Both the position numbers and the translations under genes were made by a program. From contig NZ_CP082275.1 in the NCBI RefSeq assembly GCF_023746615.1, positions 1,550,001-1,614,000 of the forward strand: DNA of 64,000 bases. The letters are read 5' to 3'. This DNA is from Grimontia kaedaensis. Its GTDB lineage: Bacteria > Pseudomonadota > Gammaproteobacteria > Enterobacterales > Vibrionaceae. Shown piece after piece: positions 8,715-18,637 of this stretch; the first letter of the stretch is position 1, and every line of letters starts with the position of its first letter. The notes under the pieces are model-generated. The model was not told the origin of the DNA. It saw only the letters and a program-made list of their open reading frames with translations, and searched no databases.

Positions 8715-8908
8715 TACGATAAAGAAATCATAACTGCTTCAAAGCACATGATGTAGATGAATAACTTGGCTTCCTGATGGTGTGCGAGTGAATGGTTTTT
8801 CTTTTGGCTCCCCAGCCAAGATAACAAAAACACCAAATGTTCGTGATTTGTGTTTTAAATTGTTACACAGGCTTGTTTTTCCACATTTCGACCCTACTAT
8901 TCGAGAAG

Positions 8909-8964
8909 TATACCCAAGCTAGCTGAGGTCACTGGAACCAGCGACTTGAGGTAGCTTGAGTAAT
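8909..8964. repeat. Long imperfect intergenic palindrome
   Basis: The arms 8911-8930 (beginning TACCCAAGCTAGCTGAGG) and 8943-8962 are reverse complements at 16 of 20 positions. The loop itself contains CTGGAACCAG, a perfect 10-base palindrome. A second element with the same TACCCAA ends is at 52087-52132. Such elements are scattered in Vibrionaceae genomes; no gene is associated. This copy sits just upstream of htpX. Confidence 0.7.
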
Positions 8965-8995
8965 ACGCTTTCATGATTCGGAGAATATTGACGCA

Positions 8996-9877
8996 ATGAA
9001 ACGCATCGCATTATTTCTGCTGACAAACTTGGCTGTACTGTTTGTCTTCAGCATCGTATTAAACATCGTATATGCCGTCACTGGCCTGCAACCAGGCAGC
9101 TTATCTGGACTGTTGGTTATGGCGGCATTGTTCGGTTTTGGTGGCTCACTGATTTCGCTGATGATGTCGAAATCTATGGCACTGCGTTCAGTGCGCGGCC
9201 AGGTTATCGAACACCCACGTAACGAAACTGAGCACTGGCTGATGAGCACAGTGAGCCGTCAGGCTCAACAAGCGGGTATTGGAATGCCAACCGTCGCTGT
9301 TTACTACTCAGACGACATCAATGCTTTCGCGACAGGCGCGAAGCGGGATGATTCACTGGTCGCAGTTTCCAGTGGTCTGCTTGAAAACATGACCCGCGAC
9401 GAAGCAGAAGCTGTATTGGCGCACGAAGTGAGCCACATTGCTAACGGTGACATGGTGACCATGGCGCTGATGCAAGGTGTCGTAAATACCTTCGTTATCT
9501 TCATCTCCCGTCTTATTGCTGGTGCCATTAGTGGCGTTAACAGTAGTGACGAAGAAGGTGAAGGTGGCGGCAGCTTCATTACGTACTTTGTCGTTTCCTC
9601 AGTTCTGGAAATCGTGTTTGGACTGCTGGCAAGCATTCTGACCATGTGGTTCAGCCGTCATCGCGAGTTCAAAGCGGATGCGGGCTCTGCCAAACTGGTA
9701 GGTAAAGAGAAAATGATTGCTGCTCTTGAGCGCCTGAAAGTGAGCCACGAAAGCCGCCTTGAAGGTTCTATGACGGCTTTCGGCATCAATGGCAAGAAAT
9801 CGCTGAGCGAACTGTTCATGACTCACCCTCCATTGGATAAGCGCATTGCATCACTGCGCGCAGGTGAGCACCTGTAA
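8996..9877 (+). CDS. htpX: Membrane zinc protease HtpX
   Basis: HtpX is an inner-membrane M48 metalloprotease that takes part in membrane-protein quality control together with FtsH. The zinc motif HEVSH is at residues 143-147, with the third ligand in the REFKADAGSAKLVG region. Two hydrophobic N-terminal segments and two further ones after the active site match the family topology. MTHPPLDKRIASLR closes the protein. The 293-residue length is normal. It stands alone with its own terminator. Confidence 0.96.
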   Translation: MKRIALFLLTNLAVLFVFSIVLNIVYAVTGLQPGSLSGLLVMAALFGFGGSLISLMMSKSMALRSVRGQVIEHPRNETEHWLMSTVSRQAQQAGIGMPTVAVYYSDDINAFATGAKRDDSLVAVSSGLLENMTRDEAEAVLAHEVSHIANGDMVTMALMQGVVNTFVIFISRLIAGAISGVNSSDEEGEGGGSFITYFVVSSVLEIVFGLLASILTMWFSRHREFKADAGSAKLVGKEKMIAALERLKVSHESRLEGSMTAFGINGKKSLSELFMTHPPLDKRIASLRAGEHL

Positions 9878-9900
9878 CAGGAAATCGTCCTGACTTTGAT

Positions 9901-9937
9901 AAAAACGCCTCCTTATTCAAGGGGGCGTTTTTTTATC
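9901..9937 (+). terminator. Terminator of htpX
   Basis: AACGCCTCC and GGGGGCGTT form the stem around TTATTCAA, followed by seven T. The hairpin starts 24 bases after the htpX stop codon. Confidence 0.85.
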
Positions 9938-10005
9938 CCCCTCTTCTTCCACCGAAAAGACAATCATCAGCTGAATTTCAAGAAAACGTAGGAGGGGAAA
10001 GGAAG

Positions 10006-10351
10006 ATGAATCCAGTTGATTGTTTGGGAATATATGGACAGAGCAATGGCATTTTACGAAGTCGCTCTAGGTATGACGCTAAGCGAGCAAGAAGTGGGCG
10101 GACAGTAAATGGCATGGTTCCCGGTAGAAAAAGAAACAGCCTATGGCGCAAGGGGTGCATTGGTTCCAGGAGAGCTTGGCGCTTCGGCAACCACTGTCTA
10201 CTTTGGGGTAGAAAGCATTGAAGATGTATTAAGCCGCATATCGGAAGGAGCTGTTGTTATGCTGCAAACAGCAATTGGTGAAAACTTTGGCTTTTTCGCA
10301 CAGCTTCGTGACAGTGAGGGGAACTTCATAGGTATACATAGTCACACTTAA
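10006..10351 (+). pseudogene. Frameshifted VOC/glyoxalase-fold protein
   Basis: The pieces read MNPVDCLGIYG in one frame, then DRAMAFYEVALGMTLS in the next frame, then an in-frame TAA at 10106-10108, and then MAWFPVEKETAYGARGALV to the end IGIHSHT. Together they resemble a small vicinal-oxygen-chelate protein of about 115 residues. At least one frameshift near 10034 and one nonsense codon break it. A good ribosome binding site (GGAGGGGAAAGGAAG) still precedes 10006. A sequencing error could explain the frameshift but hardly the stop as well. Confidence 0.75.
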
Positions 10352-10536
10352 GCGACAAGTTGTAAAAAATCCGACGTTGCGGTCACGTTTGTGGCCGCTT
10401 TTGCTTGAGTGGTTGTTTTTTCATCGCTCTCAATGTGTTGAAATGACAGTCAATGCATGCAGGCACTGTTAATAAAGTCTAATAAATCAGTCAGTGCTGA
10501 TCGTTTATTATACAATTAAGGGGCCATGTAAGACTG

Positions 10537-12834
10537 ATGCTCAAGGCAATTAAATTTGTCACCTATAGTGCTATCGTTCTGGCGCTACTCGCCACCGCTG
10601 TATTTTACGGCGCGCTTACGCTCAGCCTTCCAACCTTATCTGGCAGTACTTCTACCCGCAGCATTAAAGACACCACTTATCTTCAGCGTGATGATTTGGG
10701 TACGTCAATCATCATCGCCCAGAATCGGTCCGATGCCTCTTACGCGTTGGGGTTTGCTCATGGGCAGGACAGGTTCTTCCAGATGGATTTATTACGCAGA
10801 AATGCAGCTGGTGAACTGTCGGCGTTGTTTGGAGAAGCAGCGCTCCCGATTGATGAGAACCGTCGTTTTCACCAGTTCCGCAAAAGGAGCGAAGAGGCAT
10901 TCAAGCGATTGCCAAAAGCTGATCAGCGAGAGCTCGAGACCTATACCAATGGCGTCAATGATGCTCTGGCACAATTCTCAGTACCTTCTTTTGAATACTT
11001 GGTGACGCAGACTCAACCCCAACCTTGGAAACCGGAAGATTCATTGCTGGCAATATTCAGCATGTATCTGGACTTGCAAGGGAGGAACCTTGAAAGGGAT
11101 TTGCTGACGGATGCACTGTACCAACAATTTGGGGACGATATAGCGTCTTTCCTGCTGCAGCCTTCGCCATTTCAAGCAGCTCTGGATGGCTCAAAAATCA
11201 AGACAAAGCCAGAACCTGCACCTGAACTACCTTCTTCTTTGTTGGAAACAGCTCAGCGCGTAGAGATAGAAAAAACTATTGCGGTAGGAAGCAATAACTG
11301 GGCAGTAGAAGGTTCGTTAACGCGAAACGGTAAAGCCATGCTGTCAGATGACATGCACCTTGGCCTCGCCGTTCCTGTTATCTGGTATCGCACTCAGTTA
11401 AATATCCAATCCGGTGATGATCTGTTGCAGATAACGGGTGTCAGTTTACCCGGGGCACCAGCGATTGTGGTGGGCTCCAATGGTCATGTCGCTTGGGGGT
11501 TCACCAATGGCTACATGGATACAGCAGATTGGTATCGCTTAAGCCCGAAAGACAAAACCAGACTGGAAACTGAAACGATTCCTCTCAAAGAGGGAGAGCA
11601 TAAGTACCTGCTGGAACAGAGTGAGTTTGGTCCAGTCCGCGTCATCGATGGAGAAAAATATGCGCTGAGTTGGGTCGCGCATCGTGACTACGCTGTGAAC
11701 CTCAACTTAATGAAGCTTGAGCAAGCGGAAACGGTTAAACAGGCACTGGATGTTAGTAAAGCAACAGGCATTCCAGTGCAAAACATGGTGCTGGCAGATT
11801 CAAAGGGAAATATTGCCTGGCAAGCAACCGGGGCTATCCCTGACAGAAAACAACCGCTCGCCAGACCAGTACCTTCAAGTGCATATGACAAGCGCTGGCA
11901 ACAAAGCGCAAAAGATGTTCCTTTTATCGTAAACCCTAAATCAGAAAGAATCTGGACGGGTAACAGCAGGGTAGTGAGCGCCAAAGAAGATCAGCGCTAT
12001 GGAAACGGTGGTTACGCGCTTGGTGCAAGAAGTGCACAGATTAAGCGCCGGCTGATGGAAAAAGACATCTTCGATATTGAAGACTTCTACGCGATTCAGT
12101 TAGACAACGAAGCGGTATTTCTTCAACGGTGGTATGAACTGTTACTGGAACTACTGACGCGGGATGACACACTATTTCAGGAAGACATAAAAGCACTCAG
12201 CAGCTGGAACAATTGTGCATGCGAGGATTCTGTTGGATATACATTGGTTCGCAAATACCGCGATGAACTGATAGACAGATTGTTTGCGCCGTTGGAAACC
12301 CATCTAGAAGAGCAACAACTCTCACTCTCTCTGATTGAACGACAAATTGAACCCGCACTTTGGCAGTTGGTTAAAGAGCAGCCTGAATCTTGGCTGCCAA
12401 AGAATACGGCCGATTGGAATCAGTTTCTTGTTATGGCATACCTTGAGATGCGTGACAACCTGATGATTGAAATGACAGGTCACGCGAATGGGTCTTTGCA
12501 GGCGCTCAAGTGGGGGGCGGTAAATCAACTTGAAGTTCAGCATCCATTCAGCCGTCAGATCCCTATTCTTGGCAGCATTCTGGATATGCCGCCGGTAGCT
12601 GGCTTTGGAGATCGCTTTATGCCAGCAGTTCAAGGGCGAACTTTTGGTGCTTCTCAGCGTCTGATTGTTCAGCCCGGTGATGAAATAAATGGCGTTTTAA
12701 CGCTTCCTGGTGGGCAGAGTGGGCACCCTCTATCGCCTTTCTATCGAAAAGGCTTTGAATCTTATAGCAATAATGCTTTTACGCCTTTGCTTCCCGGCCC
12801 TCCGGTACAACAAATTTCATTTGAGCCGAATTAA
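10537..12834 (+). CDS. Penicillin acylase-family (N-terminal nucleophile) hydrolase
   Basis: The 765-residue protein belongs to the S45 acylases, which include penicillin G acylase and acyl-homoserine-lactone acylases such as PvdQ and QuiP. An N-terminal hydrophobic helix (residues 5-30) should export or anchor it. ALGFAHGQDRFFQMDLLRR marks the alpha chain. VGSNNWAV places the self-processing serine at residue 252, the first residue of the beta chain. Later blocks ATGIPVQNMVLAD and LTLPGGQSGHPLSP fit the family. In this group it could cleave quorum-sensing signals or other acyl amides; the sequence does not decide the substrate. It has no operon partners. Confidence 0.88.
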   Translation: MLKAIKFVTYSAIVLALLATAVFYGALTLSLPTLSGSTSTRSIKDTTYLQRDDLGTSIIIAQNRSDASYALGFAHGQDRFFQMDLLRRNAAGELSALFGEAALPIDENRRFHQFRKRSEEAFKRLPKADQRELETYTNGVNDALAQFSVPSFEYLVTQTQPQPWKPEDSLLAIFSMYLDLQGRNLERDLLTDALYQQFGDDIASFLLQPSPFQAALDGSKIKTKPEPAPELPSSLLETAQRVEIEKTIAVGSNNWAVEGSLTRNGKAMLSDDMHLGLAVPVIWYRTQLNIQSGDDLLQITGVSLPGAPAIVVGSNGHVAWGFTNGYMDTADWYRLSPKDKTRLETETIPLKEGEHKYLLEQSEFGPVRVIDGEKYALSWVAHRDYAVNLNLMKLEQAETVKQALDVSKATGIPVQNMVLADSKGNIAWQATGAIPDRKQPLARPVPSSAYDKRWQQSAKDVPFIVNPKSERIWTGNSRVVSAKEDQRYGNGGYALGARSAQIKRRLMEKDIFDIEDFYAIQLDNEAVFLQRWYELLLELLTRDDTLFQEDIKALSSWNNCACEDSVGYTLVRKYRDELIDRLFAPLETHLEEQQLSLSLIERQIEPALWQLVKEQPESWLPKNTADWNQFLVMAYLEMRDNLMIEMTGHANGSLQALKWGAVNQLEVQHPFSRQIPILGSILDMPPVAGFGDRFMPAVQGRTFGASQRLIVQPGDEINGVLTLPGGQSGHPLSPFYRKGFESYSNNAFTPLLPGPPVQQISFEPN

Positions 12835-13106
12835 ACAGGTCAAGACTTTAAATTATCATTACAAATTAATAATAATGTCCCGGCTAACTGAATGAATAAT
12901 GGAGAGATTAGTAAGACTGTAGGTTATTTTTACAGCTTATTTTTTGACGAAAATAATTGATATTTAGCGATAATTTATCAGCGCGTAGGTAGTATTCTCT
13001 CCATCAGGATATTTACTCGCATATCTCATTAGTGTGTAAAATAGCAAGCAAATAGGTGTTTCAATATTGATAATATAATTAAATATTGGAGTAGTGATCT
13101 ATATTT

Positions 13107-14759
13107 GTGCCAACAACATTTTTTGATCGGAAAAGTATGAATATTCTCATTTGTGTACCGAGTGATTCGAAAGAGAAACGTCGCATTATAAATGACGCTC
13201 TAGATTGCTCGGACAATTTGAGGGTATTTGATATGCAATTTGATTCTTTTTCTCATGCATCGCGCTGGCTGGACCTAGCGACTTTTGGTCCAAAAAAAGG
13301 CGAAGCAAACAATCTGGTAAATAAACGCGCAAAAGTTTGGTTTGACGAGCAAACTTCACTGCCAGCGACATCTCATTTAGAGCAATGCCATAAGCAATTT
13401 GAGGCGCAGGGCTACGGTAAAAGACCTTCTAAGGCAACCCGTGTAAGAGCCTGGCTTGATGTCGCATTCAACTCAAAAGATCAATTGCGACAGCGTGTCG
13501 CATATGCACTATCCCAAATCTTTGTCGCTTCAGACCAAGATTCCAACCTTGCCAACCACGCTCCAGCTATCGCGAACTACAACGATCTGCTGTGTCAGCA
13601 TGCATTCGGAAACTTCCGTGACTTGCTGAAAGATGTGTCTGTATCTCCGGTGATGGGCCAATACCTATCTATGGTTGGCAATATGAAAGGTGACCCAGCA
13701 AGTGGACGTCGACCAGATGAAAACTATGCTCGCGAAATCATGCAGCTCTTTTCTATCGGTCTGTATGAGCGTGACATTGACGGGACTTATTACCTGGATG
13801 GTAATGGCAAGCCAATCCCTTGTTACACAGAAAGAGACATCCAGGAACTGGCGCGAATCTTTACCGGTTGGAATCACAGCGATGATTCACTGATTCAGCC
13901 AATGGTGAACAACGCCGTTGATCATGACCGTGGTGAAAAATGGGTAATGGGCCACCGTTTCCCGAAAAACATGCCTGCAGAGCAGGAGATGGATCAGGTT
14001 ATGGATATGCTTCTGCACCATCCATCGACCGCACCGCACATATCACATGGCCTTATTCAGCGCCTGACCAGTTCCAACCCATCGCCTGATTACGTGCGCC
14101 GCGTAGCGGAAGTGTTCCTGGATAATGGCATGGGCATAACGGGTGACTTGAAAGCAGTGGTTTGGGCAATCCTGACTGACCCTGAAGTTTACACAGCAAC
14201 ACCAATGACAATGAGTAAAGTGCGCGAGCCTTGGTTGTCTTTGGTCGCTATCTACCGTGCTCTTGACGTAAAACCGGGAGCAGGGAGTGAAGTTGTAGAA
14301 ACAGATTTGGTTTATCTGAAAACCTGTAACCAATATCCGCTGGGTTCACCTTCTGTATTTAATTTCTACCTGCCGGATTATGCGCCAAAAGGTGTTGTGA
14401 AAGAAAATAATCTCGTTGCGCCAGAATTACAAATTATTGATTGGTCGCATATTATTTATGTCCACAACTTTATTTACGGTCTTCTTCGCCTGAATCTTCA
14501 GAAAACAAGTGCTCCATTAAGAAAAGAGCTCTATATCAATGTGGAAGATTTTAAAGCGTTGATTGCTAAAAAAGATATTGATGGTTTTGTTCAGGAAACA
14601 TCAGAACGCTTTTTCAATGGTACGATGCCAAATTCACTGAAAGAGTCAATGTATAAACAATATAACGGAATGAACTTGAACCCAGGTAAATGGGTGCAGC
14701 GTTTATTGTTTGTTGCTCTGGCATCACCATATTTCCACGTTCAGGAGAACCGCGCATGA
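13107..14759 (+). CDS. DUF1800 family protein
   Basis: This 550-residue protein carries the DUF1800 signature: ASRWLDLATFGPKKGE near the start, LRQRVAYALSQIFVAS, DENYAREIMQLFSIGLYE, IQELARIFTGWNH and TCNQYPLGSPSVFNFYLPDY. The function of the family is unknown. It is usually encoded beside a DUF1501 protein, as here. The start at 13107 is a GTG; an ATG at 13137 is an alternative. No signal peptide is visible in either version, unlike its partner. The stop overlaps the DUF1501 start by 4 bases, so the two are coupled. Confidence 0.88.
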   Translation: MPTTFFDRKSMNILICVPSDSKEKRRIINDALDCSDNLRVFDMQFDSFSHASRWLDLATFGPKKGEANNLVNKRAKVWFDEQTSLPATSHLEQCHKQFEAQGYGKRPSKATRVRAWLDVAFNSKDQLRQRVAYALSQIFVASDQDSNLANHAPAIANYNDLLCQHAFGNFRDLLKDVSVSPVMGQYLSMVGNMKGDPASGRRPDENYAREIMQLFSIGLYERDIDGTYYLDGNGKPIPCYTERDIQELARIFTGWNHSDDSLIQPMVNNAVDHDRGEKWVMGHRFPKNMPAEQEMDQVMDMLLHHPSTAPHISHGLIQRLTSSNPSPDYVRRVAEVFLDNGMGITGDLKAVVWAILTDPEVYTATPMTMSKVREPWLSLVAIYRALDVKPGAGSEVVETDLVYLKTCNQYPLGSPSVFNFYLPDYAPKGVVKENNLVAPELQIIDWSHIIYVHNFIYGLLRLNLQKTSAPLRKELYINVEDFKALIAKKDIDGFVQETSERFFNGTMPNSLKESMYKQYNGMNLNPGKWVQRLLFVALASPYFHVQENRA

Positions 14760-16075
14760 AACTGACAAGAAGAAATTTCATCAAATCTTTGGGGGCTGCG
14801 GGTGCAACGGTAGCCGCGCCAATGAGCTTAAGCGTTCAGGCGAGCGGTGCGGAAGATTATAAAGCCCTTGTTTGTGTATTCCTGGCTGGTGGTAATGACT
14901 TTTTCCATCAAGTGTTACCTTTAGACAGCACTAACTACGGCAAATATGCCTCTTCACGGAATTCGACAGTGGTTTCACACAGCCAAGTGCACCCTCTGAA
15001 TATCCATGATGCGAATGGTGTGCGTTTTGGTCTGCATAAAGGCATGACACCGCTTATGCCTTTGTTCGAAAAGGGTAAAGCAAATTTTGCACTAAATGTC
15101 GGCCCGTTGCTGGCACCTGTCACTCAAAGTGATATCGCTTCTGGCCGTGCCGATCTTCCCCCATTTCTGTTTGCGCACAATAAGCAGCAGGAAGTATGGC
15201 AGCATAGCTGGATGGGGCAGGATTACAGCGAAAATGGTTGGTTGGGGATGTCTATGGATGTCCTCTCTCGAAGCTATGGTGGCATGCCAAATGCTTTCCA
15301 CACCGGCCCGAATACACTGCTGGATGCTTACGGTACCGAAAAAATCTTCGTGAACAGAAATGGTTTTGAGTCGTTTAACATGCTTCAGAACGCCGCAATG
15401 CGCTCGAGCTATGAAAGCAACGCAAACGAATACTATGATTCGCCACTGACTGCAGGTTACGCGGATGTAGTGAAACAAGCCATGTACGCGCAGGACCAGA
15501 TGAGCCCAATCGTTGAGTCTATCCCAATGGATAAGCGTATCCCTGACTCTAGTCTTGGTATGCAGCTACGTGCGGTTAAGCAAATGATTGAGGGTGCGCA
15601 ATTACTGGGCCATAACCGTCAGGTGTTCTATGTATCACTCGGTGGTTTTGATACTCATGACAATCAGGTTCGTCGTCAGGATGAGCTGATGAAAGAGTTT
15701 TCGGAGGGTATTGCTTCGTTCTACGCCTCTCTTGAAGAGGAAGGGTTGGAAGATAATGTACTGACTTGTACTTTGTCAGAGTTTGGCCGCACGATGCATG
15801 ACAACTCGCGTAACGGTACAGACCACGGCTGGGGTGGCGGACACTTCCTTTTTGGTGGTGGCGCGCATGCAAGCACTTGTTTCGGTACATACCCAGACTT
15901 CACGCGCGGTGGCCAGGATGACAACGGTGAAGGACGCTTGATCCCTAAAATCTCCCATGAACAATATGCAGCGCATGTGGTTCAGTGGCTGGGGCTCAAT
16001 AACGGTGCATTGAACACAGTATTTCCTAACCTGTATAAGTTTGGTGGGCCAATGGCCCAAACTGCGGCAGCGTAA
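14756..16075 (+). CDS. DUF1501 family protein with Tat signal
   Basis: The 439-residue product starts MKLTRRNFIKSLGAAGATVA, a twin-arginine signal (RRNFIK), so it should be exported folded, probably to the periplasm. The body shows ALVCVFLAGGNDFFH, GGFDTHDNQ and TEFGRT-type motifs (LSEFGRTMHDN) followed by DHGWGGGHFLFGG. These recall the sulfatase/alkaline-phosphatase fold to which DUF1501 is related. I start it at 14756, where an ATGA overlap joins it to the DUF1800 gene. The conserved pairing suggests one joint exported function that is still unknown. Confidence 0.9.
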   Translation: MKLTRRNFIKSLGAAGATVAAPMSLSVQASGAEDYKALVCVFLAGGNDFFHQVLPLDSTNYGKYASSRNSTVVSHSQVHPLNIHDANGVRFGLHKGMTPLMPLFEKGKANFALNVGPLLAPVTQSDIASGRADLPPFLFAHNKQQEVWQHSWMGQDYSENGWLGMSMDVLSRSYGGMPNAFHTGPNTLLDAYGTEKIFVNRNGFESFNMLQNAAMRSSYESNANEYYDSPLTAGYADVVKQAMYAQDQMSPIVESIPMDKRIPDSSLGMQLRAVKQMIEGAQLLGHNRQVFYVSLGGFDTHDNQVRRQDELMKEFSEGIASFYASLEEEGLEDNVLTCTLSEFGRTMHDNSRNGTDHGWGGGHFLFGGGAHASTCFGTYPDFTRGGQDDNGEGRLIPKISHEQYAAHVVQWLGLNNGALNTVFPNLYKFGGPMAQTAAA

Positions 16076-16115
16076 ATCAGCACGCAAAAAGCACATTCAG
16101 ACCCCCTATGTATTC

Positions 16116-16139
16116 AAGCCCGCAAAAGCGGGCTTTTTG
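16116..16139 (+). terminator. Terminator of the DUF1800/DUF1501 operon
   Basis: AAGCCCGC (16116-16123) and GCGGGCTT (16128-16135) form a perfect stem with a loop of four A, followed by a T run. Confidence 0.88.
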
Positions 16140-16266
16140 TTTTCTTCTGCAATTCTGGTTTTTTCTAATTCTTACGATTTCAGGGCTTTCTGACTCACCT
16201 TGATAGATTCAATAAACAAAATGCCATACCATTTATATTCAACCATAAACAAGCAAGGAAACAAAA

Positions 16267-16839
16267 ATGAGCGAAAGCTGGGATGATTTGGCCGCAGGGT
16301 GGGACGAAAACGAAGCGGTCATGGTGTATTCAGAGAAAGCTTTCAGCTCCCTCGGCGAACTTATCAATATTGAGGACGCGGTCGTTTTGGATTTTGGCTG
16401 CGGCACAGGCCTTCTTACTGAAAAGCTCTCTCCAGCAGTTGCATCCATAACAGCAATAGATCCTGCTTCAAAGATGATTGATGTATTGGAAGGGAAAGCG
16501 CTTTCTAACGTTATTCCGATTGCAGGCGTTGTTGATGAAGCCTTCGTGCGAGAGTGTCGACAGGCCAAACAGCGTTTCGACGTGATTGTTGCTTCATCCG
16601 CGTTGGCGTTTGTTCCAGACTACCCAGAAACCATCGCCTTGTTGACTATGTTGCTTGCCGACAATGGGGTTCTCGTACAATGGGATTGGGAAAAAAGCAG
16701 TGACTCTAGTGTTGGTTTTTCTGCCATAGAAATTGAAGACGCTTACGAAAACGCGGGCCTCAAAATGGTGTCTATGTCGAACCCATTTAGTATGGGTGAT
16801 ATGAGGGTCATCATGGCAGTAGGACAGCGAGAAGCTTAA
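16267..16839 (+). CDS. Class I SAM-dependent methyltransferase
   Basis: The 190-residue protein has the SAM-binding motif VLDFGCGTGLLTEKL near residues 40-54 and the acidic loop ITAIDPASKMI. The acceptor is unknown. AAGGAAAC precedes the ATG. The C-terminal phrase SNPFSMGDMRVIMAVG recurs in a fragment at 18638-18745 on the far side of the DJ-1 and LysR genes, which suggests that those two genes were inserted behind this one. Confidence 0.82.
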   Translation: MSESWDDLAAGWDENEAVMVYSEKAFSSLGELINIEDAVVLDFGCGTGLLTEKLSPAVASITAIDPASKMIDVLEGKALSNVIPIAGVVDEAFVRECRQAKQRFDVIVASSALAFVPDYPETIALLTMLLADNGVLVQWDWEKSSDSSVGFSAIEIEDAYENAGLKMVSMSNPFSMGDMRVIMAVGQREA

Positions 16840-16935
16840 ACACATTTTCCGAAGCGTATACAAAAAGGAAACGCCAGTGTCGAGCAGGCAGTAGTTTTGC
16901 TCTTCACTGACGTTTAAATTTTTTTCGAGGAGAGA

Positions 16936-17607
16936 TTACTTCAGAAGCTCAACCATTGCTTCACCTACACCATGCGCACTTGCAGGGTTTTGGCCTGTCA
17001 CCAACTTGCCGTCAGTAATCACGTGAACGCCCCAAGGTTGGATTTTGCTGTATTTTGCGGCCTTTCGCGTCAAAGACTCTTCTAGCAAAAACGGAATATC
17101 ATTGATGGTGCCGAAATCTACTTCTTCTTCACGGGTAAAAGCGGTCACAGTTTGGTCTGCAATCAACGGCTGACCATTACTCAACGTGATTGGCAACAAA
17201 GCCGCAGGGCCGTGACAAACTGCACCAATAACACCACCATTTTCATAAAGTTTGGCTGCTAGGCTTGCCGTTGGAGCATGTTGTGCAAGGTCAGAAAGCA
17301 GACCAAAACCACCTGGGTAGAAAATCGCGTCGTAGTCGTCGGCATTCAACTGGCTCACCGGAATAGTGTTCTTTACACGAGACTGGAATTCGTCGTTGTT
17401 GAAAACACGGCTGTTAACGTCGTCACCTTCCATATCTTCGCCATAGAAAGGCACTTCGCCACCATTGATAGAAGCAACGTCATAGGCAAAGCCAGCTTTT
17501 AGAAATACGTCCAGTGCGTGAGTCAACTCTGGTGCGTATGTGCCGTTTGCCTGGTCTGTGGTTCCAAGTGTGGCGTGATTCGTAACAATGATCAGAATCT
17601 TATTCAT
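16936..17607 (-). CDS. DJ-1/PfpI family protein (class I glutamine amidotransferase-like)
   Basis: The 223-residue protein has the nucleophile elbow GAVCHGPAALLP with Cys131, and FYPGGFGLLSDL before it. It resembles the Hsp31-like branch of the DJ-1 superfamily, whose members act as glyoxalases, chaperones or hydrolases. The C terminus VITDGKLVTGQNPASAHG is typical. It is divergent from a LysR regulator 123 bases away, which probably controls it, perhaps in response to reactive aldehydes; that role is inference. Confidence 0.87.
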   Translation of the reverse strand: MNKILIIVTNHATLGTTDQANGTYAPELTHALDVFLKAGFAYDVASINGGEVPFYGEDMEGDDVNSRVFNNDEFQSRVKNTIPVSQLNADDYDAIFYPGGFGLLSDLAQHAPTASLAAKLYENGGVIGAVCHGPAALLPITLSNGQPLIADQTVTAFTREEEVDFGTINDIPFLLEESLTRKAAKYSKIQPWGVHVITDGKLVTGQNPASAHGVGEAMVELLK

Positions 17608-17730
17608 GTTGTAATCCTTTTTTATCGGTGAGCGGGGTTCAGTTCGCTCGATGGATATACTCTATACTTTCGCTATATAGGTGATAATCCACTAATATGG
17701 AAAACCGGCTTTGCTATATGGCAATAATCA

Positions 17731-18624
17731 ATGAAGAAACGCTCACTCAGTTTTGAAGGTATTGTTGAGTTCGTCTCCGTGGCTGACGCAAAGGGATTCA
17801 GTGAGGCTGCACGGCGGCTGAACTGCTCTGTAAGCCATGTGTCAAGGCAGGTTTCCCGTTTGGAAGAGCGATTGGGAACGGCGTTATTTGCCCGCTCAAC
17901 AAGGTCCGTAAAACTGACGGAAAGTGGGCAGCAGTATTATCTTCAATGCCAAGAGTTGGTAAGTGGTCTTTCTCAAGCCAATGAAATGGTGACAGGGGCA
18001 CAGTTTGATTTACAGGGAACGTTGCGGATCAGTATGGCAGGTTCTTTTGCTGAGCAATTTGTCGCGCCTGTACTGGTAGAATTTGCCAAACTTCATCCCG
18101 ATCTTACCGTCGAATTGGATTTCAGTAGCCGTCACGTGAATTTTGTTGAAGATGGTTTTGATTTTGCTATCCGCTACGGGCGTTTGCAGGATTCCGGGCT
18201 GGTGGCACGAAAGCTGGCGAACAGAAACTTGATGGCGGTTGCTTCGCCAGAATACCTTTTAGCGAAGGGAGAACCACAGAGTCCTCAAGCATTGGCAAAG
18301 CATTCATGCCTTATTACCAATAACGACACTTGGCTGTTCGAAAGAAATGGTAAAGAGATGCCGATAAAGGTGTCTGGCCGTTTCCGGTGCAACAATGCGA
18401 ACGCTATGGTTGAAGCTTGTAAAGCGGGGCTAGGTATTGGCTATATGCCGAAAAGCAGCTTTCAAAAGGCGGTTGAAGAAGGGAGCTTGGTGCCTGTTCT
18501 CGAGCCTTACTGGACGAAGAACATTACCTCGTGGGTGGTGTATCAAAACCGCCGATTCTTGCCCCTCAAGGCCCGTCTTGCTATCGAGCACCTGCTCGAC
18601 CATTTCAAAGGATGGCAGGAGTAA
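17731..18624 (+). CDS. LysR-family transcriptional regulator
   Basis: A 297-residue LysR protein with the winged helix at residues 8-67 (GFSEAARRLNCSVSHVSRQVSRLEERLG) and an effector-binding domain (DFAIRYGRLQDSGLVARKLANR). It resembles the many LysR proteins that sit divergent to single oxidoreductase or DJ-1 genes. Its neighbour on the minus strand is the DJ-1/PfpI gene, its most likely target. Together the two appear to be the cargo lying between the methyltransferase and a copy of that gene's tail. Confidence 0.9.
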   Translation: MKKRSLSFEGIVEFVSVADAKGFSEAARRLNCSVSHVSRQVSRLEERLGTALFARSTRSVKLTESGQQYYLQCQELVSGLSQANEMVTGAQFDLQGTLRISMAGSFAEQFVAPVLVEFAKLHPDLTVELDFSSRHVNFVEDGFDFAIRYGRLQDSGLVARKLANRNLMAVASPEYLLAKGEPQSPQALAKHSCLITNNDTWLFERNGKEMPIKVSGRFRCNNANAMVEACKAGLGIGYMPKSSFQKAVEEGSLVPVLEPYWTKNITSWVVYQNRRFLPLKARLAIEHLLDHFKGWQE

Positions 18625-18637
18625 CGGAGAGAGTGCA

